NCBI GenBank assembly: GCA_963700475.1
Contig: CAVOXR010000014.1
Location: 186,001 to 250,000, forward strand
Length of the DNA stretch: 64,000 nt
Reading direction: 5' to 3'
DNA from: Prado023 sp963700475
Lineage (GTDB): Bacteria > Actinomycetota > Actinomycetes > S36-B12 > CAIYMF01
The notes below the pieces were generated by a model that did no database searches, was not told the DNA's origin, and worked only from the letters and a program-made list of their open reading frames with translations. How positions within the stretch are numbered: position 1 is the first letter of the stretch; each line of letters begins with the position of its first letter. Made by a program: the position numbers and the translations under genes. This document shows positions 1 through 9,662 of the stretch, piece after piece.

Positions 1-1602
1 AAGAGCCAATGGCCGCCCTGGAGGTGCCGGTCGTGCGCGGCCTGGTCCAGCGCGGAGCGCACCGACTCGGGAAGTCGGCTGAACAGCGGCACGGACCCGA
101 TCGACGCGGGTGCCTGCCCCTGGGCGGTCCCCGGCTCCGGCAGGTGCACCTCGATCCGTCGGCTCGAGGGATCATCCGGCTCCTCGCTGGCCGACTGGAT
201 CCGGCCGAGGAACATCGAGATGACCGCGACCGCCACGAAGCAGGCCACGGACATCCACCAGCCCTCGCGGAAGGAGTCCACCGAGGTCGCCGGGGTGGGC
301 GTGCCGATGATGACCACCAGCAGCGCGATCCCCAGGACGCCGCCCATCTGCCGGGTGCTCGACGCGACTGCCGACGCTGTGGCGTAGCGACCGCCCGGAC
401 ACGGCCGCCAGAGTGGCGCTGCCCAGCAGCGGCAGGGTCATGCCGACCCCGATGCCGCTGAGGATCTGCCCGGGGAGCCACTGGGTCAGGAAGGCGGGGG
501 TGGTGCCCACCTGGGTGGCGTACCAGACGTAGGAGCTGGCCCAGATCAGTGCGCCGGGGACGATGAACAGCCGGTACCCGCGCTTCGCGGCGATCGGACC
601 GAGGACAGCGGCGACCACCGCGGCGATCAGCGCCGCAGGCACCAGCGCCATGCCGGCCCGCAGGACGCTGTAGCCCCAGACGTAGGACAGCCACAGGATG
701 TTGGTCAGCAGGTAGGCGTAGAAGCCCATCCCGGCCGCGATCGTGGCGACGTTGCCGACCTTGAAGGCGCGGACCTTGAGCAGTTCGGGGTCCAGCAGCG
801 GCGAGCGGTGGCGCCGGGAGCTGAGCACGAAGAAGACCAGCAGGAGCGCAGAGACGACGAAGCAGCCGATGACGGCCCAGCTGGTCCAGCCCCACTCGTC
901 GCCCTGGACGATCCCCAGGGTGAGCAGCCCGAGGGCGAGGGCGAACAGCGCCGCCCCGCCGAGGTCCGGCAGGGTCCGGCGCCCCGGTGCCCGGCTCTCG
1001 ACGAGCGAGCGCCGGGCGATGACCCAGGCGGCGATCCCGAAGGGGAGGTTCACGAGGAACGCCCAGCGCCAGTCGCCGAGCTCCACGAGCAGGCCGCCGA
1101 TCGGCGGGCCGAGGCCGGAGGCCAGTGCTGCCGACGCGCCCCACAGCCCGACCGCGTGGGTCCGGCGCTCGGCGGGGAAGGCCGCGACGACCAGCGCCAG
1201 CGAGGCCGGCACCAGCATGGCCGCGCCGAGGGCCTGCACCACGCGGGCCCCGATCAGGAAGCCAACCGAGGGCGAGAGGGCGCAGATCACCGAGGCGACC
1301 GTGAAGACCAGCACCCCCCAGACGAACGCGCGCCTCCGGCCGATCAGGTCGCTCATCCGGCCGAACGGGACCAGGAACGCTGCGAACACGATGTTGTAGG
1401 CGTTGAGGATCCACGACAGGTTGCTGATCGTGGAGTCCGGGAACGACTCGCGGATGCTGGGGAACGCGACGTTGACGATCGTGGCGTCGAGGAAGGCCAG
1501 GAACGCACCGAACGAGGCGATGCCCAGGACGGTGCCGCTCGAGACACGACCGCGCTTGACGGTCTCGAGTGCCCGGGAATCGGGGCGTACGTCCGCGCTC
1601 AT
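1..1602 (-). CDS. MFS drug-efflux transporter fused to a cyclic-nucleotide-binding domain (partial, one frameshift)
   Basis: The N-terminal part is a DHA2-type major facilitator: many hydrophobic segments, the loop motif GRMSDLIGRRRAF after helix 2 and LDATIVNVAFPSI in helix 1. Reading breaks near 394-396, where one surplus base turns SATLAAVSG into nonsense. Dropping one base restores GGRYATASAVASSTRQMGG and helices 13-14, then a cytoplasmic linker and SVPLFSRLPESVRSALD, which looks like the start of a cNMP-binding domain, and the frame stays open to base 1. This order (MFS, then cNMP domain) is that of the Mycobacterium Rv3239c/Rv3728 proteins, which end in a patatin-like esterase; that domain would lie outside the window. 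ATG at 1602 is preferred to an upstream in-frame start because the family begins shortly before helix 1. Whether the frameshift is real or a sequencing error cannot be told here. Confidence 0.8.
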
Positions 1603-1812
1603 CTGCACCTGTTCTCTCGTCGACCTCGGACCCGTCAGGGGTCCACGGCACACCAGCTCCCGCCGAACGGCCAGCTCGGTCGACCCACAGACCGCCGCCG
1701 AAGGGCTTCCTCAACCACCCGGTGCCCCCCGGGGTAGGACAGGCGCCGCACGGAGCGTAGTGCTCGCGGCACCCGCAGCGCACGTTGTGTGATGCCCCGG
1801 GCCGCCCTGCGA

Positions 1813-4398
<2,586 letters not shown>

Positions 4399-4550
4399 GG
4401 CGATCCTCCTTCAATGATCTGCCCACCGCTCCCGCCCCCTGCTGTCTGCTGCAGACGCTTCCCGTGCATCGATCCGCTTCCGGAATTCGGGAAGCAGATC
4501 CGGAAAGCGGAAGCGCTTGCGGGACGGCGGTTGGGCTGCGGGGGTGCGGT

Positions 4551-4582
4551 CGGCGGGGTGCGGGGTCGGCGGGGTGCGGGGT
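4551..4582. repeat. Perfect 16-bp tandem duplication in the hspR-clpB spacer
   Basis: The unit CGGCGGGGTGCGGGGT occurs twice in a row immediately after hspR. The rest of the spacer (to 4398) holds an inverted repeat, CGCTTCCG at about 4479-4486 with CGGAAGCG at about 4507-4514, that could form a processing or attenuation hairpin in the clpB leader. Confidence 0.7.
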
Positions 4583-4587
4583 GGGGG

Positions 4588-4917
4588 TCAGTGGCGGCGG
4601 TCGGGGCGCCAGACGACCAGGGCGGTCGAGCGCTCGCGGCCCTCGAGGGCGTCCAGCCGGCGGCGCATGCTGTCCAGGTGCTCCTCGAGCTCGAGGATGC
4701 GCATGATGCCGGTGAGGTTCACCCCGTCCGCGGCCAGCCGCTGCACCTCGCGCAGCCGTGCCACGTCGCGCATCGAGTACAGGCGATTGCGCCCGCCGGT
4801 GCGGTTCGGGGAGACCAGGCCGAGCCGGTCGTACTGGCGCAGGGTCTGGGGGTGCAGCCCGGCAAGGGATGCCGCGATGGAGATCGCGTAGACCGGGGTG
4901 TCGTCGTCGAAATCCAT
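4588..4917 (-). CDS. hspR: HspR, MerR-family heat-shock repressor
   Basis: A 109-residue MerR-type regulator. The N-terminal winged helix-turn-helix shows AASLAGLHPQTLRQYDRLGL and RLYSMRDVARLREVQRL, followed by a coiled-coil dimerisation helix and a basic end. In actinomycetes HspR binds HAIR inverted repeats with DnaK as co-repressor and shuts off the dnaK operon. The start is the ATG that shares one base with the dnaJ stop (TGATG), the usual coupling; larger in-frame upstream starts would run through dnaJ. A HAIR element lies in front of dnaK at 8869-8885, so the gene closes a feedback loop on its own operon. Confidence 0.96.
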   Translation of the reverse strand: MDFDDDTPVYAISIAASLAGLHPQTLRQYDRLGLVSPNRTGGRNRLYSMRDVARLREVQRLAADGVNLTGIMRILELEEHLDSMRRRLDALEGRERSTALVVWRPDRRH

Positions 4918-6155
4918 CAGGTGCCTCCCTTGGTGCTCGTGGGGATGGATGTCAGGTGTGCCCGGGGGTCGGGCTCGTCGGCAGCCGCGACGTAGGCGGC
5001 CAGGGCTGCGCGGGCCTCGTCGGACAGGGCGCGCGGGACAGCGACCTCGACCGTGGCCAGGAGGTCGCCCATGGTTCCGTCGCGACGCGTGGCACCCCGG
5101 CCCCGCACCCGGAAGGTGCGGCCATTGGCTGTCCCGGCCGGCACCTTCAGCGTGACCTTCCCGCCGCGGGGCAGAGGGACGGGGATGTCGGCGCCGAGGG
5201 CGGCCTCCGCGAAGGTGACCGGGACGCTCACGGTGACGTTGTCCTTGGCCCTCCCGAACACCGGGTCGGCGCTGACGTGCACCACGATGAACAGGTCGCC
5301 CGGAGGACCGCCGTTCTCGCCGGGTGCGCCCTTGCCCTTGAGCCGGATGCGCGCACCGTCGGTGACGCCCGGCGGGATCCGCGCGCTGACCGGGCGGGCG
5401 GAGCGGCCACGGCCCGAGCCGGCACACGTGGTGCAGGGGGTGTCGACGACCATGCCACGCCCGAGGCAGGCACGGCACGGCTCTGAGAGCGCGAAGCCGC
5501 CCTGGCTGCGCACAGCCTGCCCGGTCCCGTTGCAGGTGGGGCACATCCGGGGTGCGGTTCCGGCCGCTGCCCCCGTGCCGGAGCAGGACGAGCACGGCTC
5601 GTCGGTGGTCAGGCGCAGGGACACGGTGACCCCGTCGAGGGCCTCGGCGAACGAGATCGTCGCCTCGCTCTCGACGTCGGCACCGCGGCGGGCCGGGCGC
5701 GCGGTCGCACGCTGGCCGCCGCGGTTGAACAGCCCGCCGAGGACATCGCCGAACACCCCGCCGACGCCGCCGCCGGAACCCGCCGGCCCACCAGCCCCGC
5801 CGCCCTGCTGACGCATCTGGGCCAGGAGGTCGTCGAAGTTGATGCCACCGGCCCCGGAGCCGCCGCCCGAGGTGCCGCCGGAGCCGCCGAAACCGCCGGG
5901 GAACCGGACGCCCCCGCCACCGAACAGGGAGCGGGCCTCGTCGTACTCCTTGCGGGTCTTGGCATCCGAGAGAACGTCGTAGGCCTCGGAGACCTCCTTG
6001 AACTTCGCCTCCGCGGCTGCGTTGTCCGGGTTCTTGTCCGGGTGGTGCTTGCGGGCGAGGGTGCGGTAGGCCTTCTTGATCTGATCGGCCGTGGCGTCCT
6101 TCTTGACGCCCAGGATCTTGTAGAAGTCCTTGTCGATCCAGTCCTTCGTGCTCAC
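4917..6155 (-). CDS. dnaJ: Chaperone DnaJ (Hsp40)
   Basis: A 412-residue type I J protein that delivers clients to DnaK and stimulates its ATPase. It has the J domain with HPD (RKHHPDKNPDN, about 36-46), a long Gly-rich region (about 75-150), four CxxCxGxG zinc repeats (CSSCSGTG, CPTCNGTG, CRACLGRG, CTTCAGSG) and the C-terminal substrate-binding beta domains. The start is GTG at 6155, seven bases behind AGGAGGTG. The Gly-rich linker is longer than in E. coli DnaJ. It lies between grpE and hspR and overlaps hspR by one base. Confidence 0.97.
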   Translation of the reverse strand: MSTKDWIDKDFYKILGVKKDATADQIKKAYRTLARKHHPDKNPDNAAAEAKFKEVSEAYDVLSDAKTRKEYDEARSLFGGGGVRFPGGFGGSGGTSGGGSGAGGINFDDLLAQMRQQGGGAGGPAGSGGGVGGVFGDVLGGLFNRGGQRATARPARRGADVESEATISFAEALDGVTVSLRLTTDEPCSSCSGTGAAAGTAPRMCPTCNGTGQAVRSQGGFALSEPCRACLGRGMVVDTPCTTCAGSGRGRSARPVSARIPPGVTDGARIRLKGKGAPGENGGPPGDLFIVVHVSADPVFGRAKDNVTVSVPVTFAEAALGADIPVPLPRGGKVTLKVPAGTANGRTFRVRGRGATRRDGTMGDLLATVEVAVPRALSDEARAALAAYVAAADEPDPRAHLTSIPTSTKGGT

Positions 6156-6186
6156 CGCACCCCCACCTCCTCTCGAGCGTTGTCGG

Positions 6187-6891
6187 TCAGTCCGTGCCGG
6201 CGACGGACACGCGAGCCGGACGCACGACGCGACCGTTCATCTCGTAGCCCACCTGCAGGATGGTGACCACCGTCGGTTCGGTCACGCCCTCACGCTCCTC
6301 GCGCATGAGCGCCTCGTGCCGCGTCGGGTCGAACGGCTCGCCGACCGCGCCGAACGGGGTCAGGCCCAGCCGTACGACCGCGGCCTCCAGGGCCTCGCCC
6401 ACGCTGCGGAACCCGCCGACGAGCTCGTCGTGGTCGCGGGCACGACCGATGTCGTCGAGGATCGGCAGGAGCTCGACCAGGGCCGACTCGACCGCGCGCT
6501 CACGCACGAGCTCACGGTCCCGCTCGACGCGCTTGCGGTAGTTGGAGTACTCCGCGTGGACGCGCTGCAGGTCGGTGGTCAGGATGGCCACCTGCTCAGC
6601 AACGGCACCGGATCCACCCGCCGCCGCGGCCATGTCGGCCTCTGCGGCACTGAACTCAGCCTCGATCGCGTCCGCGTCGAGCGCCTCGGCCAGGAGGGCG
6701 TCGACCTCCGCGGCCTCGACCGTGGACGGCTCGACGACCTCACCCTCGACGAAGTCGCCCTCAGGCGCTTCCAGGGGCTCGACAACATCGCCCTCGAGGA
6801 TCTCGGCGTCCACGACATCCGGGTCGGGCGGCCCCGCCGCCGGGGGCACTGAGCCCTCCGGAGGCGGGGTCTGCTCGGGACTCTCGGTCAC
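6187..6891 (-). CDS. grpE: Nucleotide exchange factor GrpE
   Basis: A 234-residue GrpE. The first 95 or so residues are an acidic, disordered extension rich in Glu, Asp and Val. The core follows: long coiled coil with LQRVHAEYSNYRKRVERD, four-helix bundle (ALVELLPILDDIGRA) and the beta-wing ending VGYEMNGRVVRPARVSV, the standard GrpE signature. It releases ADP from DnaK. The GTG start overlaps the dnaK stop by four bases (GTGA), showing translational coupling. The acidic leader repeats the style of the acidic DnaK tail encoded just upstream. Confidence 0.96.
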   Translation of the reverse strand: MTESPEQTPPPEGSVPPAAGPPDPDVVDAEILEGDVVEPLEAPEGDFVEGEVVEPSTVEAAEVDALLAEALDADAIEAEFSAAEADMAAAAGGSGAVAEQVAILTTDLQRVHAEYSNYRKRVERDRELVRERAVESALVELLPILDDIGRARDHDELVGGFRSVGEALEAAVVRLGLTPFGAVGEPFDPTRHEALMREEREGVTEPTVVTILQVGYEMNGRVVRPARVSVAGTD

Positions 6892-8756
6892 TTCTGCTCG
6901 CCCTCGGTCGTGCCCTCGTCGTCGACGATCTCGGCATCGATGACGTCCTCATCGGCGTTGGCAGCGCCCTCATCGGAGCCGCCGGGGTTCCCGTCGCCGG
7001 CGGGTGCTGCGGCCTGCGCTGCGGCGTACATCGCCGAGCCCAGGGCCTGCGACGCGGTGGCCACCTTCTCCGAGGCGGTCTTGATCGCCTCGATGTCGGT
7101 GCCCTCGAGTGCGCGCTTGAGCTCGACCATCGGCTCGTCGACGTTGGCCTTGGCGTCAGCCGGGACCTTGTCGGCGTTGTCGCGCAGGAACTTCTCGGTC
7201 TGGTAGACCAGCGACTCCGCGGTGTTGCGGACCTCGGCCTCCTCGCGGCGGGCGTGGTCCTCGGCCGCGTGGGCCTCGGCGTCGCGCATCATCCGGTCGA
7301 TGTCGTCCTTCGGCAGCGCGGAGCCGCCGGAGATCGTCATCTTCTGCTCCTTGCCGGTGGCCAGGTCCTTGGCCGAGACGTGCACGATGCCGTTGGCGTC
7401 GATGTCGAACGTGACCTCGACCTGCGGCACGCCGCGCGGGGCCGGCGGCAGGCCGGTCAGCTCGAAGGTGCCGAGCTTCTTGTTGTAGGCCGCCATCTCG
7501 CGCTCGCCCTGGAACACCTGGATCAGCACGGACGGCTGGTTGTCGTCGGCCGTGGTGAAGATCTCGGAGCGCTTGGTCGGGATCGTGGTGTTGCGCTCGA
7601 TGAGCTTGGTCATGATCCCGCCCTTGGTCTCGATGCCCAGGCTCAGCGGGGTCACGTCGAGCAGCAGGACGTCCTTGACCTCGCCCTTGAGCACGCCGGC
7701 CTGCAGGGAGGCGCCGAGTGCGACGACCTCGTCGGGGTTGACGCTCTTGTTGGGCTCCTTGCCGTTGGTCAGCTCGCGCACGACCTCGGTGACGGCCGGC
7801 ATGCGGGTCGAGCCGCCGACCATGACGATCTGGTCGATGTCGGCGACCGAGATGCCCGCGTCCTTGATGACGGTTGCGAAGGGCGCCTTGGTCCGGTTGA
7901 GCAGGTCCGCGGTGAGCTCCTCGAACTTGGCCCGGCTCAGGGTCTCGTCGAGGTGCATCGGGCCGTCGGCGCCGGCGGTGATGTAGGGCAGGTTGATGCC
8001 GGTCTGCATCGAGGAGGACAGCTCGATCTTGGCCTTCTCGGCCGCCTCGCGCAGGCGCTGGCTGGCCATCTTGTCCTTGCTCAGGTCGATGCCGTGGGCG
8101 TTCTTGAACTGCGACACCAGCCAGTCGACGACGCGCTGGTCCCAGTCGTCACCACCGAGGTGGTTGTCGCCGGAGGTCGCCTTGACCTCGACCACGCCGT
8201 CGCCGATCTCCAGCAGGGACACGTCGAACGTGCCGCCGCCGAGGTCGAAGACGAGGATGCGCTGCTCCTGGTCGGCCTTGTCCAGGCCGTAGGCCAGGGC
8301 GGCCGCGGTCGGCTCGTTGATGATGCGCGAGACCTTGAGGCCCGCGATCTCGCCGGCCTCCTTGGTGGCCTGGCGCTGGGCGTCGTTGAAGTACGCCGGG
8401 ACGGTGATGACCGCGTCCGTGACCGACTCGCCGAGGTAGGCCTCCGCGTCACGCTTGAGCTTGCCCAGGACGCGGGCGCTGATCTCCTGCGGGGTGAAGG
8501 CTGTGTCGTCGATGCGCACCTTGAAGGTGCCGTCGCCCATGTGACGCTTGATCGAGCGGATGGTGCGGTCCGGGTTGGTGACGGCCTGGCGCTTGGCGAC
8601 CTCACCGACGAGGACCTCACCGTTCTTGGCGAAGGCGACAACAGAGGGGGTCGTCCGCGCGCCCTCGGCGTTCGCGATCACGACGGGCTCGCCGGCCTCG
8701 AGGACGGCGACGCAGGAGTTGGTGGTACCGAGGTCGATGCCGACAGCACGACTCAT
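6888..8756 (-). CDS. dnaK: Chaperone DnaK (Hsp70)
   Basis: A 622-residue Hsp70. The ATPase domain begins VGIDLGTTNSCVAVLE and carries the phosphate loop LGGGTFDVSLL and the adenosine motif IVMVGGSTRMPAV; the hydrophobic linker VLLLDVTPLSLGIETKGG leads to the peptide-binding beta sandwich and helical lid; the tail ends with acidic residues (VIDAEIVDDEG). It binds exposed hydrophobic stretches with DnaJ and GrpE and in actinomycetes also acts as HspR co-repressor. AAAGGA stands 13 bases before the ATG. It is the first gene of the heat-shock operon, driven by the region 8821-8902. Confidence 0.98.
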   Translation of the reverse strand: MSRAVGIDLGTTNSCVAVLEAGEPVVIANAEGARTTPSVVAFAKNGEVLVGEVAKRQAVTNPDRTIRSIKRHMGDGTFKVRIDDTAFTPQEISARVLGKLKRDAEAYLGESVTDAVITVPAYFNDAQRQATKEAGEIAGLKVSRIINEPTAAALAYGLDKADQEQRILVFDLGGGTFDVSLLEIGDGVVEVKATSGDNHLGGDDWDQRVVDWLVSQFKNAHGIDLSKDKMASQRLREAAEKAKIELSSSMQTGINLPYITAGADGPMHLDETLSRAKFEELTADLLNRTKAPFATVIKDAGISVADIDQIVMVGGSTRMPAVTEVVRELTNGKEPNKSVNPDEVVALGASLQAGVLKGEVKDVLLLDVTPLSLGIETKGGIMTKLIERNTTIPTKRSEIFTTADDNQPSVLIQVFQGEREMAAYNKKLGTFELTGLPPAPRGVPQVEVTFDIDANGIVHVSAKDLATGKEQKMTISGGSALPKDDIDRMMRDAEAHAAEDHARREEAEVRNTAESLVYQTEKFLRDNADKVPADAKANVDEPMVELKRALEGTDIEAIKTASEKVATASQALGSAMYAAAQAAAPAGDGNPGGSDEGAANADEDVIDAEIVDDEGTTEGEQK

Positions 8757-8820
8757 GGAAGGTGGTTCCTTTCCGTTCGGATGCCCGGCGGCGACGCCGT
8801 CGGGCGCGTTATGACTGTCC

Positions 8821-8850
8821 TATCGTCCCCCGGCTTGGAGTTTGTGTCAA
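8821..8850 (-). promoter_or_regulatory. Probable vegetative promoter of the dnaK operon
   Basis: On the minus strand TTGACA (8850-8845) and ACGATA (8826-8821) are separated by 18 bases, a good sigma-70/HrdB-type pair about 65 bases before the dnaK ATG. The -10 half is weaker than consensus. Confidence 0.6.
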
Positions 8851-8868
8851 CCTGCTGCTCATCTAATC

Positions 8869-8885
8869 TGAGTCACCTCGACTCA
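8869..8885. promoter_or_regulatory. HAIR operator (HspR-binding inverted repeat)
   Basis: TGAGT-N7-ACTCA, the core of the HspR box CTTGAGT-N7-ACTCAAG, lies 19 bases upstream of the -35 hexamer of dnaK. The HspR gene is in the same operon, so autoregulation is expected. Confidence 0.8.
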
Positions 8886-8886
8886 A

Positions 8887-8902
8887 TGTGATCGGGGTCA
8901 CT
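8887..8902. promoter_or_regulatory. CRP/GlxR-like site 1
   Basis: TGTGA-TCGGGG-TCACT fits the actinobacterial CRP/GlxR pattern TGTGA-N6-TCACA in nine of ten fixed positions. It begins one base after the HAIR element. Confidence 0.5.
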
Positions 8903-8981
8903 CACTGAGCACGCGCGCACCTCGTCACGCTCGAGCCGGCCACGCCGCTCAGGGAACCGTGCGCACTGGACCTGGCGTCGA

Positions 8982-8997
8982 TGTGATCCGGATCACC
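8982..8997. promoter_or_regulatory. CRP/GlxR-like site 2
   Basis: TGTGA-TCCGGA-TCACC contains a perfect 14-base palindrome (8983-8996). Its centre is 95 bases from site 1, close to nine helical turns. A possible -10 (TACCTT, 9040-9045) for the rightward genes would put this site near -62, the class I activator position. Confidence 0.55.
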
Positions 8998-9077
8998 AGT
9001 CCGGCGCCGATGAGCGCGCATCGCGTCCGGCACCGGCGCTACCTTCGCGCGATCACCACCTACCGGAGGGATGCGCC

Positions 9078-9662
9078 ATGGGACGCGTGTGGGCCTTGGC
9101 CCTTGGATTGATCCTGGCTCTGTTCGCCCTGTTCCTCTCCGGGCCCCTCGACGGAGCCCGGATCCTGCTGACAGCCTCCGTATGCGTGGGAGGCGGCGCA
9201 GCGGCAAGCTACCTCGGAGGTCCGAGCCACATGCTTGCGCGGGGCATCTGGCTGTTCGTCGGAGTGCTGTTCGGCGCCATCGGCTACGTGCTCGGTGCCA
9301 GCATCTTCCCCGACACCAACGTCGGCCTCTTCTTCGGCGGCGTCGTGCCGATCACCCTGACTGCCCTGGCCACCATGTGGACCAAGCGCCAGACCGACTT
9401 CCTGGCCGGCATCCTCGGGGCCGGTGCCCTGACCGGCGTATACGCGTTCCAGTTCAACCTGGACCCCCAGAGCCTCAACTACTCCCTGCCGGTCGCGATG
9501 GGACAGACCATCTACCCGCTGGCCCTGGGCTTCCTTGCCGGGATGGCGGTGCAGTGGCTGACCAAGTCCGACGCCCAGGCGGAGGCCGAGAAGCACGCAG
9601 GCTCGGTCGAGTCCGAGCCGGCGAACGTGTCCGACGGGACTGTCACCGAGGTGTCCGCATGA
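9078..9662 (+). CDS. Six-helix membrane protein of unknown function
   Basis: A 194-residue integral membrane protein with about six predicted helices (roughly 4-22, 27-49, 53-78, 83-103, 107-127, 135-160), short loops and a hydrophilic acidic tail. I do not recognise the family and see no catalytic motif. GGAGGG seven bases before the ATG supports the start. Its last four bases overlap the start of the large surface protein downstream (ATGA), so the two are almost certainly made together. Two CRP-like sites lie upstream. The partner's single membrane helix suggests the pair forms one envelope complex; that is inference. Confidence 0.75.
   Translation: MGRVWALALGLILALFALFLSGPLDGARILLTASVCVGGGAAASYLGGPSHMLARGIWLFVGVLFGAIGYVLGASIFPDTNVGLFFGGVVPITLTALATMWTKRQTDFLAGILGAGALTGVYAFQFNLDPQSLNYSLPVAMGQTIYPLALGFLAGMAVQWLTKSDAQAEAEKHAGSVESEPANVSDGTVTEVSA

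Noticed and set aside
4399..4587. HAIR operator before clpB
   Set aside because: No TGAGT-N7-ACTCA-like inverted repeat is present, so clpB probably depends on read-through from the dnaK promoter.
7254..8891. 545-codon open frame opposite dnaK
   Set aside because: Antisense to a certain gene and crosses its promoter; no domain seen.
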